From contig NZ_JAOPXV010000139.1 in the NCBI RefSeq assembly GCF_025964975.1, forward strand, positions 1 to 54,510: 54,510 bases of DNA. The letters run 5' to 3'. This DNA is from Nocardioides sp. GTDB lineage: Bacteria > Actinomycetota > Actinomycetes > Propionibacteriales > Nocardioidaceae. The notes under the pieces are model-generated. The model saw only the letters and a list, made by a program, of their open reading frames with translations. It ran no database searches and was not told the DNA's origin. A program made the translations under genes and the position numbers. Each line of letters begins with the position of its first letter. Within the stretch, counting starts at the first letter, position 1. This document shows positions 10,685 to 19,061 of this stretch, piece after piece.

Positions 10685-10704
10685 GTATCTCATATCTGAG
10701 ATAC
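10685..10704. promoter_or_regulatory. Perfect palindrome, likely operator of the XRE-MurA gene
   Basis: GTATCTCA-TATC-TGAGATAC: two perfect 8-base arms around a 4-base centre, ending 10 bases before the ATG of the XRE-MurA gene. It is AT-richer than its surroundings and could also contain promoter bases. An XRE-domain dimer would fit a site of this size; autoregulation is my inference. Confidence 0.55.
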
Positions 10705-10714
10705 CGTTCTCGGC

Positions 10715-12241
10715 ATGCAGATGGACTACAAAGGGCGCATCGGCAACCTCATTCGCGATGCCCGCAAGCACCGGGGGCTGACCCAGCACCAGCTGGCCGA
10801 GCTGCTGGCCACCAGCCAGAGCGCGATCAACAGGATCGAGAAGGGTCACCAGAACCTCTCCCTCGAGATGCTGGCCCGGATCGGTGCCGCTCTCGACTCC
10901 GAGATCGTCGCCCTCGGCGCGGGCCCGACGCACCTACGGGTCAACGGACCGACGACCCTGTCGGGCTCCATCGTGGTGAAGACCTCGAAGAACGCAGGGG
11001 TCGCGCTGCTCTGCGCGGCCCTCCTCAACCGAGGCCGCACCACGCTGCGCAAGGTCGCTCGCATCGAAGAGGTCAACCGGCTCCTCGAGGTGCTGGCCTC
11101 CCTCGGGGTCCAGACGCGTTGGCTCAACGACCAGAACGACCTGGAGATCATCCCGCCGGCCGAGCTCGACCTCGCCAACATCGACGAGGCCGCGGCCCGC
11201 CGTACCCGGTCGGTGATCATGTTCCTCGGGCCACTGCTGCACCGCAGCGACTCCTTCGAGCTCCCCTACGCCGGCGGCTGCAACCTGGGCATCCGCACGA
11301 TCCAGCCGTTGATGGCTGCGCTGCGGCCGTTCGGCCTGGAGGTCAAGGCCTCCGAGGGGCACTACCACGCCACGGTCAACCGGGCGATCGAGCCCGAGCG
11401 CCCGATCGTCCTGACCGAGCGCAGCGACACCGGCACCGAGACCGCGCTCATGGCGGCCGCGCTCCACCCGGGCACCACCGTCATCCGCAACGCCTCGTCC
11501 AATTACATGGTCCAGGACCTCTGCTTCTACCTGCAGAAGCTCGGTGTCGAGGTCGACGGCATCGGCAGCACCACCCTGCGCGTCACCGGCTGCGAGTCGA
11601 TCGACGTCGACGTCGACTACTCCCCCTCCGAGGACCCGATCGAGGCGATGTCCCTGCTGGCCGCCGCCATCGTGACCAGGTCCTCGATCACCATCGAGCG
11701 GGTGCCCATCGAGTTCCTCGAGCTCGAGCTCGCCATCCTCGAGGGGATGGGCTTCCGCTACTCCCTCACCGAGGAATACGTCGCGGCGAACGGCGCCACC
11801 CGTCTCGTCGACATGACCACGCACCCCAGCGACCTGACGGCACCGCTCGACAAGATCCACCCGATGCCCTTCCCGGGCCTCAACCTCGACAACCTGCCGT
11901 TCTTCGCGGTCATCGCTGCCGTGGCAGACGGACAGACGTTGCTCCACGACTGGGTCTACGAGAACCGCGCCATCTACCTCACCGAGCTCAGCAAGCTCGG
12001 CGCCTCGGTGAAGCTGCTCGACCCGCACCGCGTGATGATCGAAGGCCCCACTCACTGGTCGGGCGCCGAGATCGTCTGCCCACCGGCCCTGCGTCCCGCT
12101 GTGGTCATCCTGCTTGCGATGCTCGCCTCCAAGGGCACCTCGGTCCTGCGCTCGACCTACGTCATCCACCGTGGCTACGAGGACCTCGCCGAGCGGCTCA
12201 ACCAGCTCGGTGCCAACATCGAGACGTTCCGCGACATCTGA
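10715..12241 (+). CDS. MurA-type UDP-GlcNAc enolpyruvyl transferase with N-terminal XRE DNA-binding domain
   Basis: 508 residues. Residues 8-65 form an XRE helix-turn-helix (IGNLIRDARKHRGLTQHQLA, then SQSAINRIEKGHQNLSLEML). Residues about 75-505 are a full EPSP-synthase/MurA fold. The MurA lysine-asparagine (KTSKNAGVALL), the catalytic cysteine loop (PYAGGCNLGIR) and the C-terminal arginine region (YENRAIYLTEL) are all kept, so the transferase may be active on UDP-GlcNAc with phosphoenolpyruvate. Such fusions occur alongside an ordinary MurA in some actinobacteria; the present protein may sense the nucleotide sugar and control transcription. The upstream palindrome fits this idea. A GNAT gene follows after 9 bases. 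Confidence 0.88.
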   Translation: MQMDYKGRIGNLIRDARKHRGLTQHQLAELLATSQSAINRIEKGHQNLSLEMLARIGAALDSEIVALGAGPTHLRVNGPTTLSGSIVVKTSKNAGVALLCAALLNRGRTTLRKVARIEEVNRLLEVLASLGVQTRWLNDQNDLEIIPPAELDLANIDEAAARRTRSVIMFLGPLLHRSDSFELPYAGGCNLGIRTIQPLMAALRPFGLEVKASEGHYHATVNRAIEPERPIVLTERSDTGTETALMAAALHPGTTVIRNASSNYMVQDLCFYLQKLGVEVDGIGSTTLRVTGCESIDVDVDYSPSEDPIEAMSLLAAAIVTRSSITIERVPIEFLELELAILEGMGFRYSLTEEYVAANGATRLVDMTTHPSDLTAPLDKIHPMPFPGLNLDNLPFFAVIAAVADGQTLLHDWVYENRAIYLTELSKLGASVKLLDPHRVMIEGPTHWSGAEIVCPPALRPAVVILLAMLASKGTSVLRSTYVIHRGYEDLAERLNQLGANIETFRDI

Positions 12242-12250
12242 GGCGAGGGC

Positions 12251-13069
12251 GTGACGGCCGCGGCGACTCCCCACACCTTGCTCGAGGCGTACGACGCCCA
12301 GCTCCGCCGCGAGGCCGAGCTGACGGGAGCCAGCGACGTCACTGTCGACGGGCCGCTGGTGCGTGGGATCTTCGACCGCGGAGGCTTCGTGAGCTATCGC
12401 GACCTCGACGGGCTCACCGGGTCGGCGCTCGACGAGCTGATCGAGCGGACGATCGCCTACTTCCGCGACGAGACCGCGGTGCCGGAGTTCGAGTGGAAGA
12501 CGCGGGGCCACGACGCGCCGGCCGACCTGGCCGAGCACCTGATGGCTGCGGGGTTGACCCCCGATCCCGAGGAGACGGTGATGATGGGGGAGGCAGCTGC
12601 GCTCGCGGTCCCCGTCGCGCTCCCGGAAGGAGTGACCGTGCGCCGCATCGATCGGCACTCGACAACCTTCCTCGACGACGCGCGCCGAAGTGCCGCCATG
12701 CAGATCCGCGTCTTCGGTGGTGGACCCAGCTCCGCCTCGCTGATCAAGCTGCTGAGCGGCCCTGACGACCTGACGCAGGCGTGGATTGCCGAGGCCGACG
12801 GCGAGGCCATCTGCGCGGGCCGCCTCGAGATCGTCCCCGGGACCGAGTTCGCCGGCCTCTGGGGTGGCGGCACGCTGGAGCCATGGCGGGGTCGCGGGAT
12901 CTACCGCGCCCTCGTCAGCGCCCGGGCGGGGTGGGCCGTCGAGCGCGGCGTCCGTTATCTGCAGTCGGACTGCACGCCGATGTCCCGACCGATCCTGGAG
13001 CGGTCCGGTCTGTCAAGAGTCACCACCACTACTCCTTTCATGTGGCGGCGCTCACCTCAGGCCGGCTGA
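12251..13069 (+). CDS. GNAT family N-acetyltransferase
   Basis: 272 residues, GTG start 9 bases after the MurA-like gene. The acetyl-CoA site is recognisable as GTLEPWRGRGIYRALVSAR (about residues 205-223; the RGxGxxxAL pattern is intact), followed by the usual last strands with ERSGLSRV. The N-terminal 110 residues carry no recognised motif and may be a second, degenerate GNAT unit. The acceptor substrate is unknown. Spacing suggests co-transcription with the XRE-MurA gene. Confidence 0.82.
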   Translation: MTAAATPHTLLEAYDAQLRREAELTGASDVTVDGPLVRGIFDRGGFVSYRDLDGLTGSALDELIERTIAYFRDETAVPEFEWKTRGHDAPADLAEHLMAAGLTPDPEETVMMGEAAALAVPVALPEGVTVRRIDRHSTTFLDDARRSAAMQIRVFGGGPSSASLIKLLSGPDDLTQAWIAEADGEAICAGRLEIVPGTEFAGLWGGGTLEPWRGRGIYRALVSARAGWAVERGVRYLQSDCTPMSRPILERSGLSRVTTTTPFMWRRSPQAG

Positions 13070-13088
13070 GCACGTTCATACTGCCCGG

Positions 13089-13871
13089 GTGAATCGCGTC
13101 TACCTCGACCACCCACGTGTGCTGGCCTTCGCACACCGCGGAGGTGCGTTCCACCCCGAGCTGGAGGGGTTGGAGAACACGATGGCTGCCTTCCGTCATG
13201 CCGTGGACCTGGGATACGTCTATCTCGAGACCGATGTCCACGTCAGCAGCGACGGCGTGCTGCTCGCCTTCCACGACGAGGTGTTGGACCGGGTCACCGA
13301 TCGCACCGGCAGCATCGCCAGCACGTCGTACGCCGATGTGAAGGCCGCCCTCATCAATGGCCGCGAACGGGTGCCGACCCTCACGCAGCTCTTCGAGGAG
13401 TTCCCGAAGGTGCGCTTCAACATCGACATCAAGTCGGCAGGGTCGGTGCCGGCCCTGGCCGAGTTCATCTCGGTCCACGACGCGTGGGACCGGGTGCTCG
13501 TGGGCTCCTTCTCGGCCCGTCGGCTCTCCACGTTCCGGCGCCTTACCGGGGGCCGCGTCGCGACGTCCGCACACCCCCTCGAGGTGGCTGCCTACGTGCT
13601 GGCCCCCACCGCCCGCCTCGCCCGGATACTGACGCCGGGCAAGCCGGACGCGCTGCAGATCCCCCACCGCCATGGTCGGCTGACCGTGGCCTCGGAGGGT
13701 GTCATCCGCCGCGCCCACGCCAACGGACTCCAGGTCCACGTATGGACCATCGACGATCCCGCAGAGATGTCGATGCTGCTCGATCGTGGTGTCGATGGCC
13801 TTGTGACCGACCGCACCGACATACTCAGCGACGTGCTGCGATCCCGCGGCCAATGGGAGGGACCAACATGA
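13089..13871 (+). CDS. Glycerophosphodiester phosphodiesterase
   Basis: 260 residues from GTG 13089 (VNRVYLDHPRVLAFAHRGG). It hydrolyses glycerophosphodiesters to glycerol 3-phosphate and an alcohol. Diagnostic residues are seen: FAHRGG (first catalytic His, about residue 15), GLENTMAAFRHA, YLETDVHVSSDGVLLAFHDE (Glu/Asp metal ligands and second His, about 46-65) and the late VHVWTIDDP. There is no signal peptide, so it is intracellular. The stop overlaps the start of the MFS transporter by the ATGA at 13868-13871. An open frame upstream to 12786 is the GNAT gene's shadow. Confidence 0.9.
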   Translation: MNRVYLDHPRVLAFAHRGGAFHPELEGLENTMAAFRHAVDLGYVYLETDVHVSSDGVLLAFHDEVLDRVTDRTGSIASTSYADVKAALINGRERVPTLTQLFEEFPKVRFNIDIKSAGSVPALAEFISVHDAWDRVLVGSFSARRLSTFRRLTGGRVATSAHPLEVAAYVLAPTARLARILTPGKPDALQIPHRHGRLTVASEGVIRRAHANGLQVHVWTIDDPAEMSMLLDRGVDGLVTDRTDILSDVLRSRGQWEGPT

Positions 13872-15229
13872 GCCAAGCACCCAGCGGTGTCGCCGATCTC
13901 CGGCCGCTTGCGCAGGAGAAGGAGCAGAAGGCCTGGTACTGGTACGACTGGGCCAACAGCGCCTATGTGACCACGGTCGGGACCGTGTTGTTCGCGCCGT
14001 ACATCATCGCGATCGCCAAGGAGGCCGCGGTCGACAACCGGGTCTCACTGCTGGGCATCTCCGTCGCGCCGGGCTCGTTGCCGTCCTACCTGGTCACCAT
14101 CTCCACCATCATCTCGGCCGTCGTTCTCCCCTTGATGGGACCCGTGGCCGACCGGACCGCCAACAAGAAGCGGTTGCTCGCGACCTTCGCCTGGCTCGGT
14201 GCCCTGTCTGGCTCGCTGGTCTTCTTCGCCACCGGAAGCAACTGGCAGATCGGCGCGCTCGGGTTCTTCCTCGCCAACATCTTTCTCGGTGCCTCCCTCG
14301 TCGTGAACGACTCGATCCTCCCGTTGATCTCCGACGAGGAGAACCGCGATCGGGTCTCGTCGCGAGGGTGGGCCTGGGGCTATCTCGGTGGTGGCTTGCT
14401 CCTGACGGTCAACCTCGCCCTCGTGACCATCCTCCCGTTCGGCCTGAGCACGGGGATGGCAGCGCGAGTCAGCATGCTCTCCGCGTGCATCTGGTGGGCA
14501 GCGTTCACCCTGATCCCCTTCTTCCGGCTCAACGACCACGAGCCGATCCCCCTGGCCGAGAGCGAGGGCGGCAACCGGGGAATCGTCGCCGAAAGTTTCG
14601 GCCAGCTCGGAAAGACCCTTCGTGAGCTCCCGAGATATCCGGTCGCCCTGAACTTCCTGCTCGCCTACCTCTTCTTCAACGACGGTATCCAGACAGTCAT
14701 CGCCTCGGCGTCCACCTATGGATCCGAGGAGCTCGGATTCGGCCAGTCCGTCCTGATCGGCACCATCCTGCTCGTCCAGTTCGTTGCTTTCGGCGGAGCG
14801 CTGCTGTTCGGTCGCCTGGCCAAGCGACACGGTGCCAAGCACACGATCCTGGCCGGTCTCGGCATCTGGATGCTGATCGTCACCGCAGCGCTGTTCCTGC
14901 CCGAGGAGTCGCTGATTCCGTTCCTGCTCCTGGGCGCCGCGATCGGCATCGTCCTCGGAGGCACCCAGGCCCTGGCGCGCTCCTACTTCTCGATGCTGAT
15001 TCCCCGCGGCAAGGAAGCCGAGTACTTCAGCTTCTACCACGCGATGGACCGAGGCACATCGTGGTTCGGGACCCTGGTGTTCGGCTTGACCTACCAGTTC
15101 ACCGACTCCTACCGACCAGCGATCTTCGCCCTGATCGTGTTCTTCGTCATCGGCGGCCTGCTGCTCATGCGCGTCGACACCGAGCGCGGCATCCGCGACG
15201 CCGGCAACGACGTGCCTGCCGTCATCTGA
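13868..15229 (+). CDS. MFS transporter, UMF1/Atg22-like
   Basis: 453 residues with about 12 membrane segments. The start (MSQAPSGVADLRPLAQE) is set by the ATGA overlap with the glycerophosphodiesterase. The family-typical first helix AWYWYDWANSAYVTTVGTVLFAP, the loop GPVADRTANKKRLL and SDEENRDRVSSRGWAWGYLGGG identify the UMF1 (Atg22-like) group. The C-terminal half carries GGTQALARSYFSMLIPRGKEAE-type sequence. The family includes efflux or amino acid permeases; the coupling with a glycerophosphodiesterase hints at export of a lipid-derived product, but that is speculative. Confidence 0.88.
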   Translation: MSQAPSGVADLRPLAQEKEQKAWYWYDWANSAYVTTVGTVLFAPYIIAIAKEAAVDNRVSLLGISVAPGSLPSYLVTISTIISAVVLPLMGPVADRTANKKRLLATFAWLGALSGSLVFFATGSNWQIGALGFFLANIFLGASLVVNDSILPLISDEENRDRVSSRGWAWGYLGGGLLLTVNLALVTILPFGLSTGMAARVSMLSACIWWAAFTLIPFFRLNDHEPIPLAESEGGNRGIVAESFGQLGKTLRELPRYPVALNFLLAYLFFNDGIQTVIASASTYGSEELGFGQSVLIGTILLVQFVAFGGALLFGRLAKRHGAKHTILAGLGIWMLIVTAALFLPEESLIPFLLLGAAIGIVLGGTQALARSYFSMLIPRGKEAEYFSFYHAMDRGTSWFGTLVFGLTYQFTDSYRPAIFALIVFFVIGGLLLMRVDTERGIRDAGNDVPAVI

Positions 15230-15278
15230 GGAGGCGTCGGAGCACCCCAAGAGGTGGCTTCCACCCTGATGATTCCCC

Positions 15279-15304
15279 GGAATCTTGGCGACAGCGCTAA
15301 CGTT
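15279..15304 (+). promoter_or_regulatory. SigR-type (oxidative stress ECF) promoter of rbpA
   Basis: GGAAT at 15279-15283 and GTT at 15302-15304 are separated by exactly 18 bases, the consensus of Streptomyces SigR promoters (GGAAT-N18-GTT). It lies about 120 bases upstream of rbpA, and rbpA is a known SigR target in Streptomyces. The match is seen directly; its use in this organism is inferred. Confidence 0.65.
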
Positions 15305-15423
15305 GAACGAATCGAGACGTAAAGCGCCTGCTCGTTCGGCGTCAGGACAACCCGATCCGTGCGTCTCAATACCGTTCGTTCACCCAACCGGACGGACAGT
15401 CAGCACACTGTGGAGGTGGCACA

Positions 15424-15807
15424 ATGGCGGAGCGCACACTACGCGGCGCAAGGCTCGGCGGCCAGAGCTTCGAAGACGAACGCGGCATCGAGTTCGCAGC
15501 CCGGCAGCAGTCGGGATATTGCTGCGAGAACGGGCACGAGTTCGAGATCACGATGTCGGTCGAGGCGGACGTTCCCGCCAACTGGGAGTGCCCGCGCTGT
15601 GGGGCAAAGGCACTCAGCACCGCCGGCATCCTGCCCGAGGAAAAGGTTGAGAAGCCCGCGCGTACCCACTGGGACATGCTCCTGGAGCGGCGCTCGACCC
15701 AAGAGCTCGAGGACATCCTGAAGGAGCGCCTCGACCTGCTACGCGGCGGTGAGATCGGTCCGGCGCACCTGCACCGCGCCAACGCCAAGAAGCGCAAGGT
15801 CTCCTAG
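15424..15807 (+). CDS. rbpA: RNA polymerase-binding protein RbpA
   Basis: 127-residue actinobacterial RNA polymerase-binding protein that stabilises the open complex and the housekeeping sigma factor. GGAGG lies 7-8 bases before the ATG. The N-terminal tail contains LRGARLGGQSFEDERGIEFAARQ-type sequence, then the core (YCCENGHEFEITMSVEADVP, WECPRCG; zinc-type cysteines) and the C-terminal sigma-interacting helix (RTHWDMLLERRSTQELEDI, about residues 80-98). Length and motifs are typical. It converges on fxsA with 16 bases between stops. The same arrangement rbpA/fxsA/ppm1/lnt is seen around Rv2050-Rv2053c in M. tuberculosis. Confidence 0.97.
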   Translation: MAERTLRGARLGGQSFEDERGIEFAARQQSGYCCENGHEFEITMSVEADVPANWECPRCGAKALSTAGILPEEKVEKPARTHWDMLLERRSTQELEDILKERLDLLRGGEIGPAHLHRANAKKRKVS

Positions 15808-15823
15808 CAGTCTCGCAGGAGCA

Positions 15824-16333
15824 CTACTCGACCACTTCGCCCTCCACGACGGACCCACCCGGGTCCGGGTGGGGGCGTCGTGCATTTCCGCCGGCGTCTC
15901 TGAAGGCGCCGCCAGGACCGGTCCGTGGCGCGTACGCCGCCATGCCGCCGCCCATCAGCCTGCGAGCCACCACCCGCGTCAGCGCCCGGCGGGCCAGCGG
16001 ACGTGTGACGGGCAGGATCAGGAGGATGCCCAGCAGGTCGGTGACGAACCCCGGGCTGAGCATCAGGGTGCCGCCCACGAGGATCAGCGCACCGTCCGCC
16101 AGTTCGCGTGCCGGCATGGCGCCGGTGCTGAGCGCCGTGCGAAGCGCCTCCCAGGCGCGGCCACCCTCGCGCCGGATCAGCCACGTGCCCAGGATGCTGT
16201 CGGCGATGAGGAGGAGGATCGTCCACCAGGGGCCGATCACCTGCCCGACCTGGATCAATACGAAGATCTCCAGCAACGGCACGATGACGAACGCCACCAG
16301 CAGCAGCCAGACGGGGAACCTGCGCCGCGTCAT
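15824..16333 (-). CDS. fxsA: FxsA family membrane protein
   Basis: 169-residue inner membrane protein. The first 60 residues have two membrane segments around the motif PLLEIFVLIQVGQVIGPWW, followed by LRREGGRAWEAL-like sequence and a second hydrophobic pair (DGALILVGGTLMLSPGFVTD, LLGILLILP). This is the FxsA pattern; the family is named for suppressing phage F exclusion in E. coli but its function here is unknown. The C-terminus is a polar glycine/proline-rich tail. The ATG overlaps the ppm1 stop (16330-16333), so ppm1 and fxsA are co-translated. Confidence 0.9.
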   Translation of the reverse strand: MTRRRFPVWLLLVAFVIVPLLEIFVLIQVGQVIGPWWTILLLIADSILGTWLIRREGGRAWEALRTALSTGAMPARELADGALILVGGTLMLSPGFVTDLLGILLILPVTRPLARRALTRVVARRLMGGGMAAYAPRTGPGGAFRDAGGNARRPHPDPGGSVVEGEVVE

Positions 16334-17094
16334 GGGGTGTGCCTCCGCCTGCGCAGCGCGCCTCGGAACTGCTTGTTGCGCTCGCGCAGCCCCCAGGTGG
16401 TGATCCGCTTGAGCGACTCGGTCGCGACCTGGCCGCTCATCTTGGAGTCCCCACGCTCGCGCTCGACGAACTCGATCGGTACCTCGACGACCCTCATGCC
16501 CGCGTTGATCGCCCGATAGGCCATGTCGGTCTGGAAGACGTAGCCGGTGGAGATCACGGTGGCGAGGTCGATCTTCTCCAGCGCCGCTCGGCGGAAGACG
16601 CGGAAGCCCGCAGTGGCGTCCTTGACGCCCATACCGAGGAGCAGCCGGACGTAGAGGTTGCCGCCGCGCGAGAGGAGTTCGCGGTGCCGGGGCCAGTTGA
16701 CGACGCTTCCCCCGGGGACGTAGCGGGACCCGATGACCAGGTCGGCGTGCCCGAGGGCGGTGAGCAGCCGGTGGAGCTGCTCCGGCTGGTGCGACCCGTC
16801 GGCGTCCATCTCGCCGATGACGTCGTAGCCCTGGCCGAGCGCAACGGTGAAGCCGTGGACATAGGCCGCCCCGAGCCCGGCCTTGACCGTCCGGTGCAGG
16901 ACCTGGACCTGACCGTCACCTGCCGCGATCCGGTCCGCGAGGTCGCCCGTGCCGTCTGGGGAGTTGTCGTCGACCACAAGCACGTCCACGTCCGGATGTG
17001 CCCGGCGCAGGCGGCCGACGATCAGCTCGAGGTTGGTCGCCTCGTTGTAGGTGGGGACCACCATCACGACGCGGCCCAGTTCCGCTGTGCTCAC
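16330..17094 (-). CDS. ppm1: Polyprenol monophosphomannose synthase (GT2)
   Basis: 254 residues from GTG 17094. It transfers mannose from GDP-mannose to polyprenyl phosphate, the donor for extracytoplasmic mannosylation. GT2 motifs: VVPTYNEATNLE (residues about 12-23), VDDNSPDGTGD (about 41-51), GEMDADGSHQPEQL (DxD-type metal site, about 94) and DATAGFRVFRR (about 160). There are no membrane helices, as in the synthase domain of Ppm1. In M. tuberculosis the same activity is fused to Lnt in one protein; here lnt is a separate gene ending 11 bases before this start, and fxsA overlaps downstream. Confidence 0.93.
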   Translation of the reverse strand: MSTAELGRVVMVVPTYNEATNLELIVGRLRRAHPDVDVLVVDDNSPDGTGDLADRIAAGDGQVQVLHRTVKAGLGAAYVHGFTVALGQGYDVIGEMDADGSHQPEQLHRLLTALGHADLVIGSRYVPGGSVVNWPRHRELLSRGGNLYVRLLLGMGVKDATAGFRVFRRAALEKIDLATVISTGYVFQTDMAYRAINAGMRVVEVPIEFVERERGDSKMSGQVATESLKRITTWGLRERNKQFRGALRRRRHTP

Positions 17095-17104
17095 GGGTGG
17101 TCCC

Positions 17105-18643
17105 TCATCCGTTCTCGCTGGGCTGGAGACGCGGTTCACGTCTCGGGATCGTGCCGGGGTCATCATGTCGTGCCTGACGACGATACGTGATGAGGCCCGC
17201 CGCCGAGGTGAGAACGGTGACCAGGACGACAACCCTGCCGGTCCACGGCCCCAGGATGACCGCGGGCGTGAGCGCGTCGGCCAGCGTGACGTCGCCGACG
17301 AGGACCGCACGACTGCGGGGGTCCGCCACCTCCATGACCTCGCCGTCGGGAGCGATGATGCCCGAGACCCCGTTGATGGCAGCCACGACGACATAGCGCC
17401 CGGTCTCGACGGCACGCAGCCTGCTGATCTCGAACTGCTGGTCGATCTGGGCAGTGTTGATGAAGAGGGCGTTGCTGGTCTGGACGGTGATGAGCTGTCC
17501 CCCGCTGGCGACCTGGCCGTGGATCACGTCGTCGTAGGAGACGTCGAAGCAGATCGCGTCGGCCACCCGTGCACCCGCGATCCGCAGGGGCTCGACACTG
17601 GTGCCGCGGGCCATGTCCCGGCCGATCAGGTCCAGCTGACCGTAGGTGTCGGGGATGATCGAGCCCCGGAACGGGATGTATTCGCCGTAGGCAACCGGGT
17701 GCCGTTTGGTGTATCGGTCGCCGCCCCGGATGTCGGGATGCCAGACGATGCCTTGGTTCAGCACCTCCTCCTCGCGAGGCGAGTCCACCATCGCCCCCAC
17801 GAGGATGGGCACCTGGATGGCCTGTGACGCTCGGTCGATCGCCTGTCCCGTCTCGGAGTCGGTGAACGGGTCGACTGCGGTGGAGTTCTCCGACCACACG
17901 ACCAGGTCGACCTCTTCGCCCGACTCGGCAAGCTCCACAGTGGACTCGGAGAAGGCCCGGGTGATGTCCCGGTGGTGGGCCACGACGTCGGTGCCATCGC
18001 CCGGTACGTCGGCCTGGACGGCGGCCACGGACAGTGTCCGCCCGCGCGTCATCTCGAACGAGAAGAGGACCGGCAGGGCGGTCACCGCGACCAGTCCAGC
18101 CGCCGCGAGCCCGGCCGCCAGCGGGCGCCGCAGCCTGCTGGCGAGCAGCCAGGCCAGGGTGGCGCCGGTGAGAGCGATCAGCAGGCTGACCCCGCTCATC
18201 CCGAGCCACGGCAGGGACGCGGACCACACGGTGTCGGCAGTGCCGTACGACAATCGACCCCACGTGAGACCACCGAACGGCCAGGACCCTCGCCACGTCT
18301 CGACCGCCACCCAGGCGCATGCGCTCCATACCGGCCACCAGCGCAGTCGTGCCACAGCAGCGCAGGCGAGCCCCAGTGGCACGAAGTAGACGGACTGGGC
18401 CAACGTCAGCGTGGCCCACGCGTCCGTCCCGACAGCCCGCAGCCACCAGAGGTGGGCGCCGAAGAACGCGAGACCGAAGAGCCACCCCGGTAGCCAGGCT
18501 CGGGTGAGCCGGCAGCCGCGCACGCTCAGCAGCAGTACAGCCACGCCGAGCGGGAGCGCGGGCGACAGCCCGACCGGCGCGAACCCCAGCGACAGCAGCA
18601 GGCCGCCGACGACAGCGGCAAGGCAGCGGAGGACCACGCCCAC
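17105..18643 (-). CDS. lnt: Apolipoprotein N-acyltransferase
   Basis: 512-residue membrane enzyme that adds the third acyl chain to lipoproteins. The N-terminal third has about six membrane segments (starting LAAVVGGLLLSLGFAPVG), then a periplasmic nitrilase-like domain with the Glu-Lys-Cys triad visible in VVWSENSTAV, KRHPVAYGEYIPF and ADAICFDVSYDD, and a last membrane helix near residue 480. It starts at a GTG. It lies directly upstream of ppm1, an order conserved in actinobacteria. Its presence implies triacylated lipoproteins, relevant for the FKBP lipoprotein in this window. Confidence 0.93.
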   Translation of the reverse strand: MGVVLRCLAAVVGGLLLSLGFAPVGLSPALPLGVAVLLLSVRGCRLTRAWLPGWLFGLAFFGAHLWWLRAVGTDAWATLTLAQSVYFVPLGLACAAVARLRWWPVWSACAWVAVETWRGSWPFGGLTWGRLSYGTADTVWSASLPWLGMSGVSLLIALTGATLAWLLASRLRRPLAAGLAAAGLVAVTALPVLFSFEMTRGRTLSVAAVQADVPGDGTDVVAHHRDITRAFSESTVELAESGEEVDLVVWSENSTAVDPFTDSETGQAIDRASQAIQVPILVGAMVDSPREEEVLNQGIVWHPDIRGGDRYTKRHPVAYGEYIPFRGSIIPDTYGQLDLIGRDMARGTSVEPLRIAGARVADAICFDVSYDDVIHGQVASGGQLITVQTSNALFINTAQIDQQFEISRLRAVETGRYVVVAAINGVSGIIAPDGEVMEVADPRSRAVLVGDVTLADALTPAVILGPWTGRVVVLVTVLTSAAGLITYRRQARHDDPGTIPRREPRLQPSENG

Positions 18644-19005
18644 ACGCTATCTGTGCACCCATCAGGCGCAGTGGTACGGGAGGTGCACATGCCCTTCGGA
18701 CCAACCCGTTGACCTCTGGCTGAGGCCCGCAGGAAGTTGTCTACGGAGCGTGCGCCCCTCCCGTGTCCGTCCTCGTGGAGCGAGACCGACCTCCGTGAAC
18801 AGGTGCGGCTCAGATGCTGGCTTCACATCTTCCGCGCCGGCCACTCGGACGTCGGTCCGCAGGCCACGATCTGCTTGGGCGGACACGGAACCTTCGCTCG
18901 CCTCGAACCGGCTGTCAACCGCCCGCTGACCTGCGAGAACACGCGAAATCGCAGGTCAGGGTCATGGGCCAGGTGCCAACTTCATTTCTGATTTTGCATA
19001 CGCGT
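18644..19005. other. Intergenic region between lnt and the lysine operon, no gene seen
   Basis: About 360 bases. Short open frames here lack ribosome sites and known motifs. It should hold the lnt promoter near its left end and contains one strong inverted repeat at 18926-18959, listed separately. Nothing else is recognised. Confidence 0.5.
18926..18959. terminator. Hairpin: perfect 11-base stem
   Basis: CTGACCTGCGA and TCGCAGGTCAG form an 11-base perfect stem around a 12-base loop. There is no U-tract, as usual in GC-rich actinobacteria. Position downstream of the leftward kal gene makes a second terminator likely; a protein-binding site is the alternative. Confidence 0.45.
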
Positions 19006-19030
19006 CGGCGTGTCGCCGCGAGACACGCCG
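19006..19030 (-). terminator. Hairpin after kal, likely terminator of the lysine operon
   Basis: CGGCGTGTC, loop GCCGCGA, GACACGCCG: a 9-base perfect stem with a 7-base loop, 32 bases past the kal stop on the transcribed strand. Confidence 0.6.
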
Positions 19031-19061
19031 GATGCTGGTCTGGACCTTCGCGGACGAGCTG

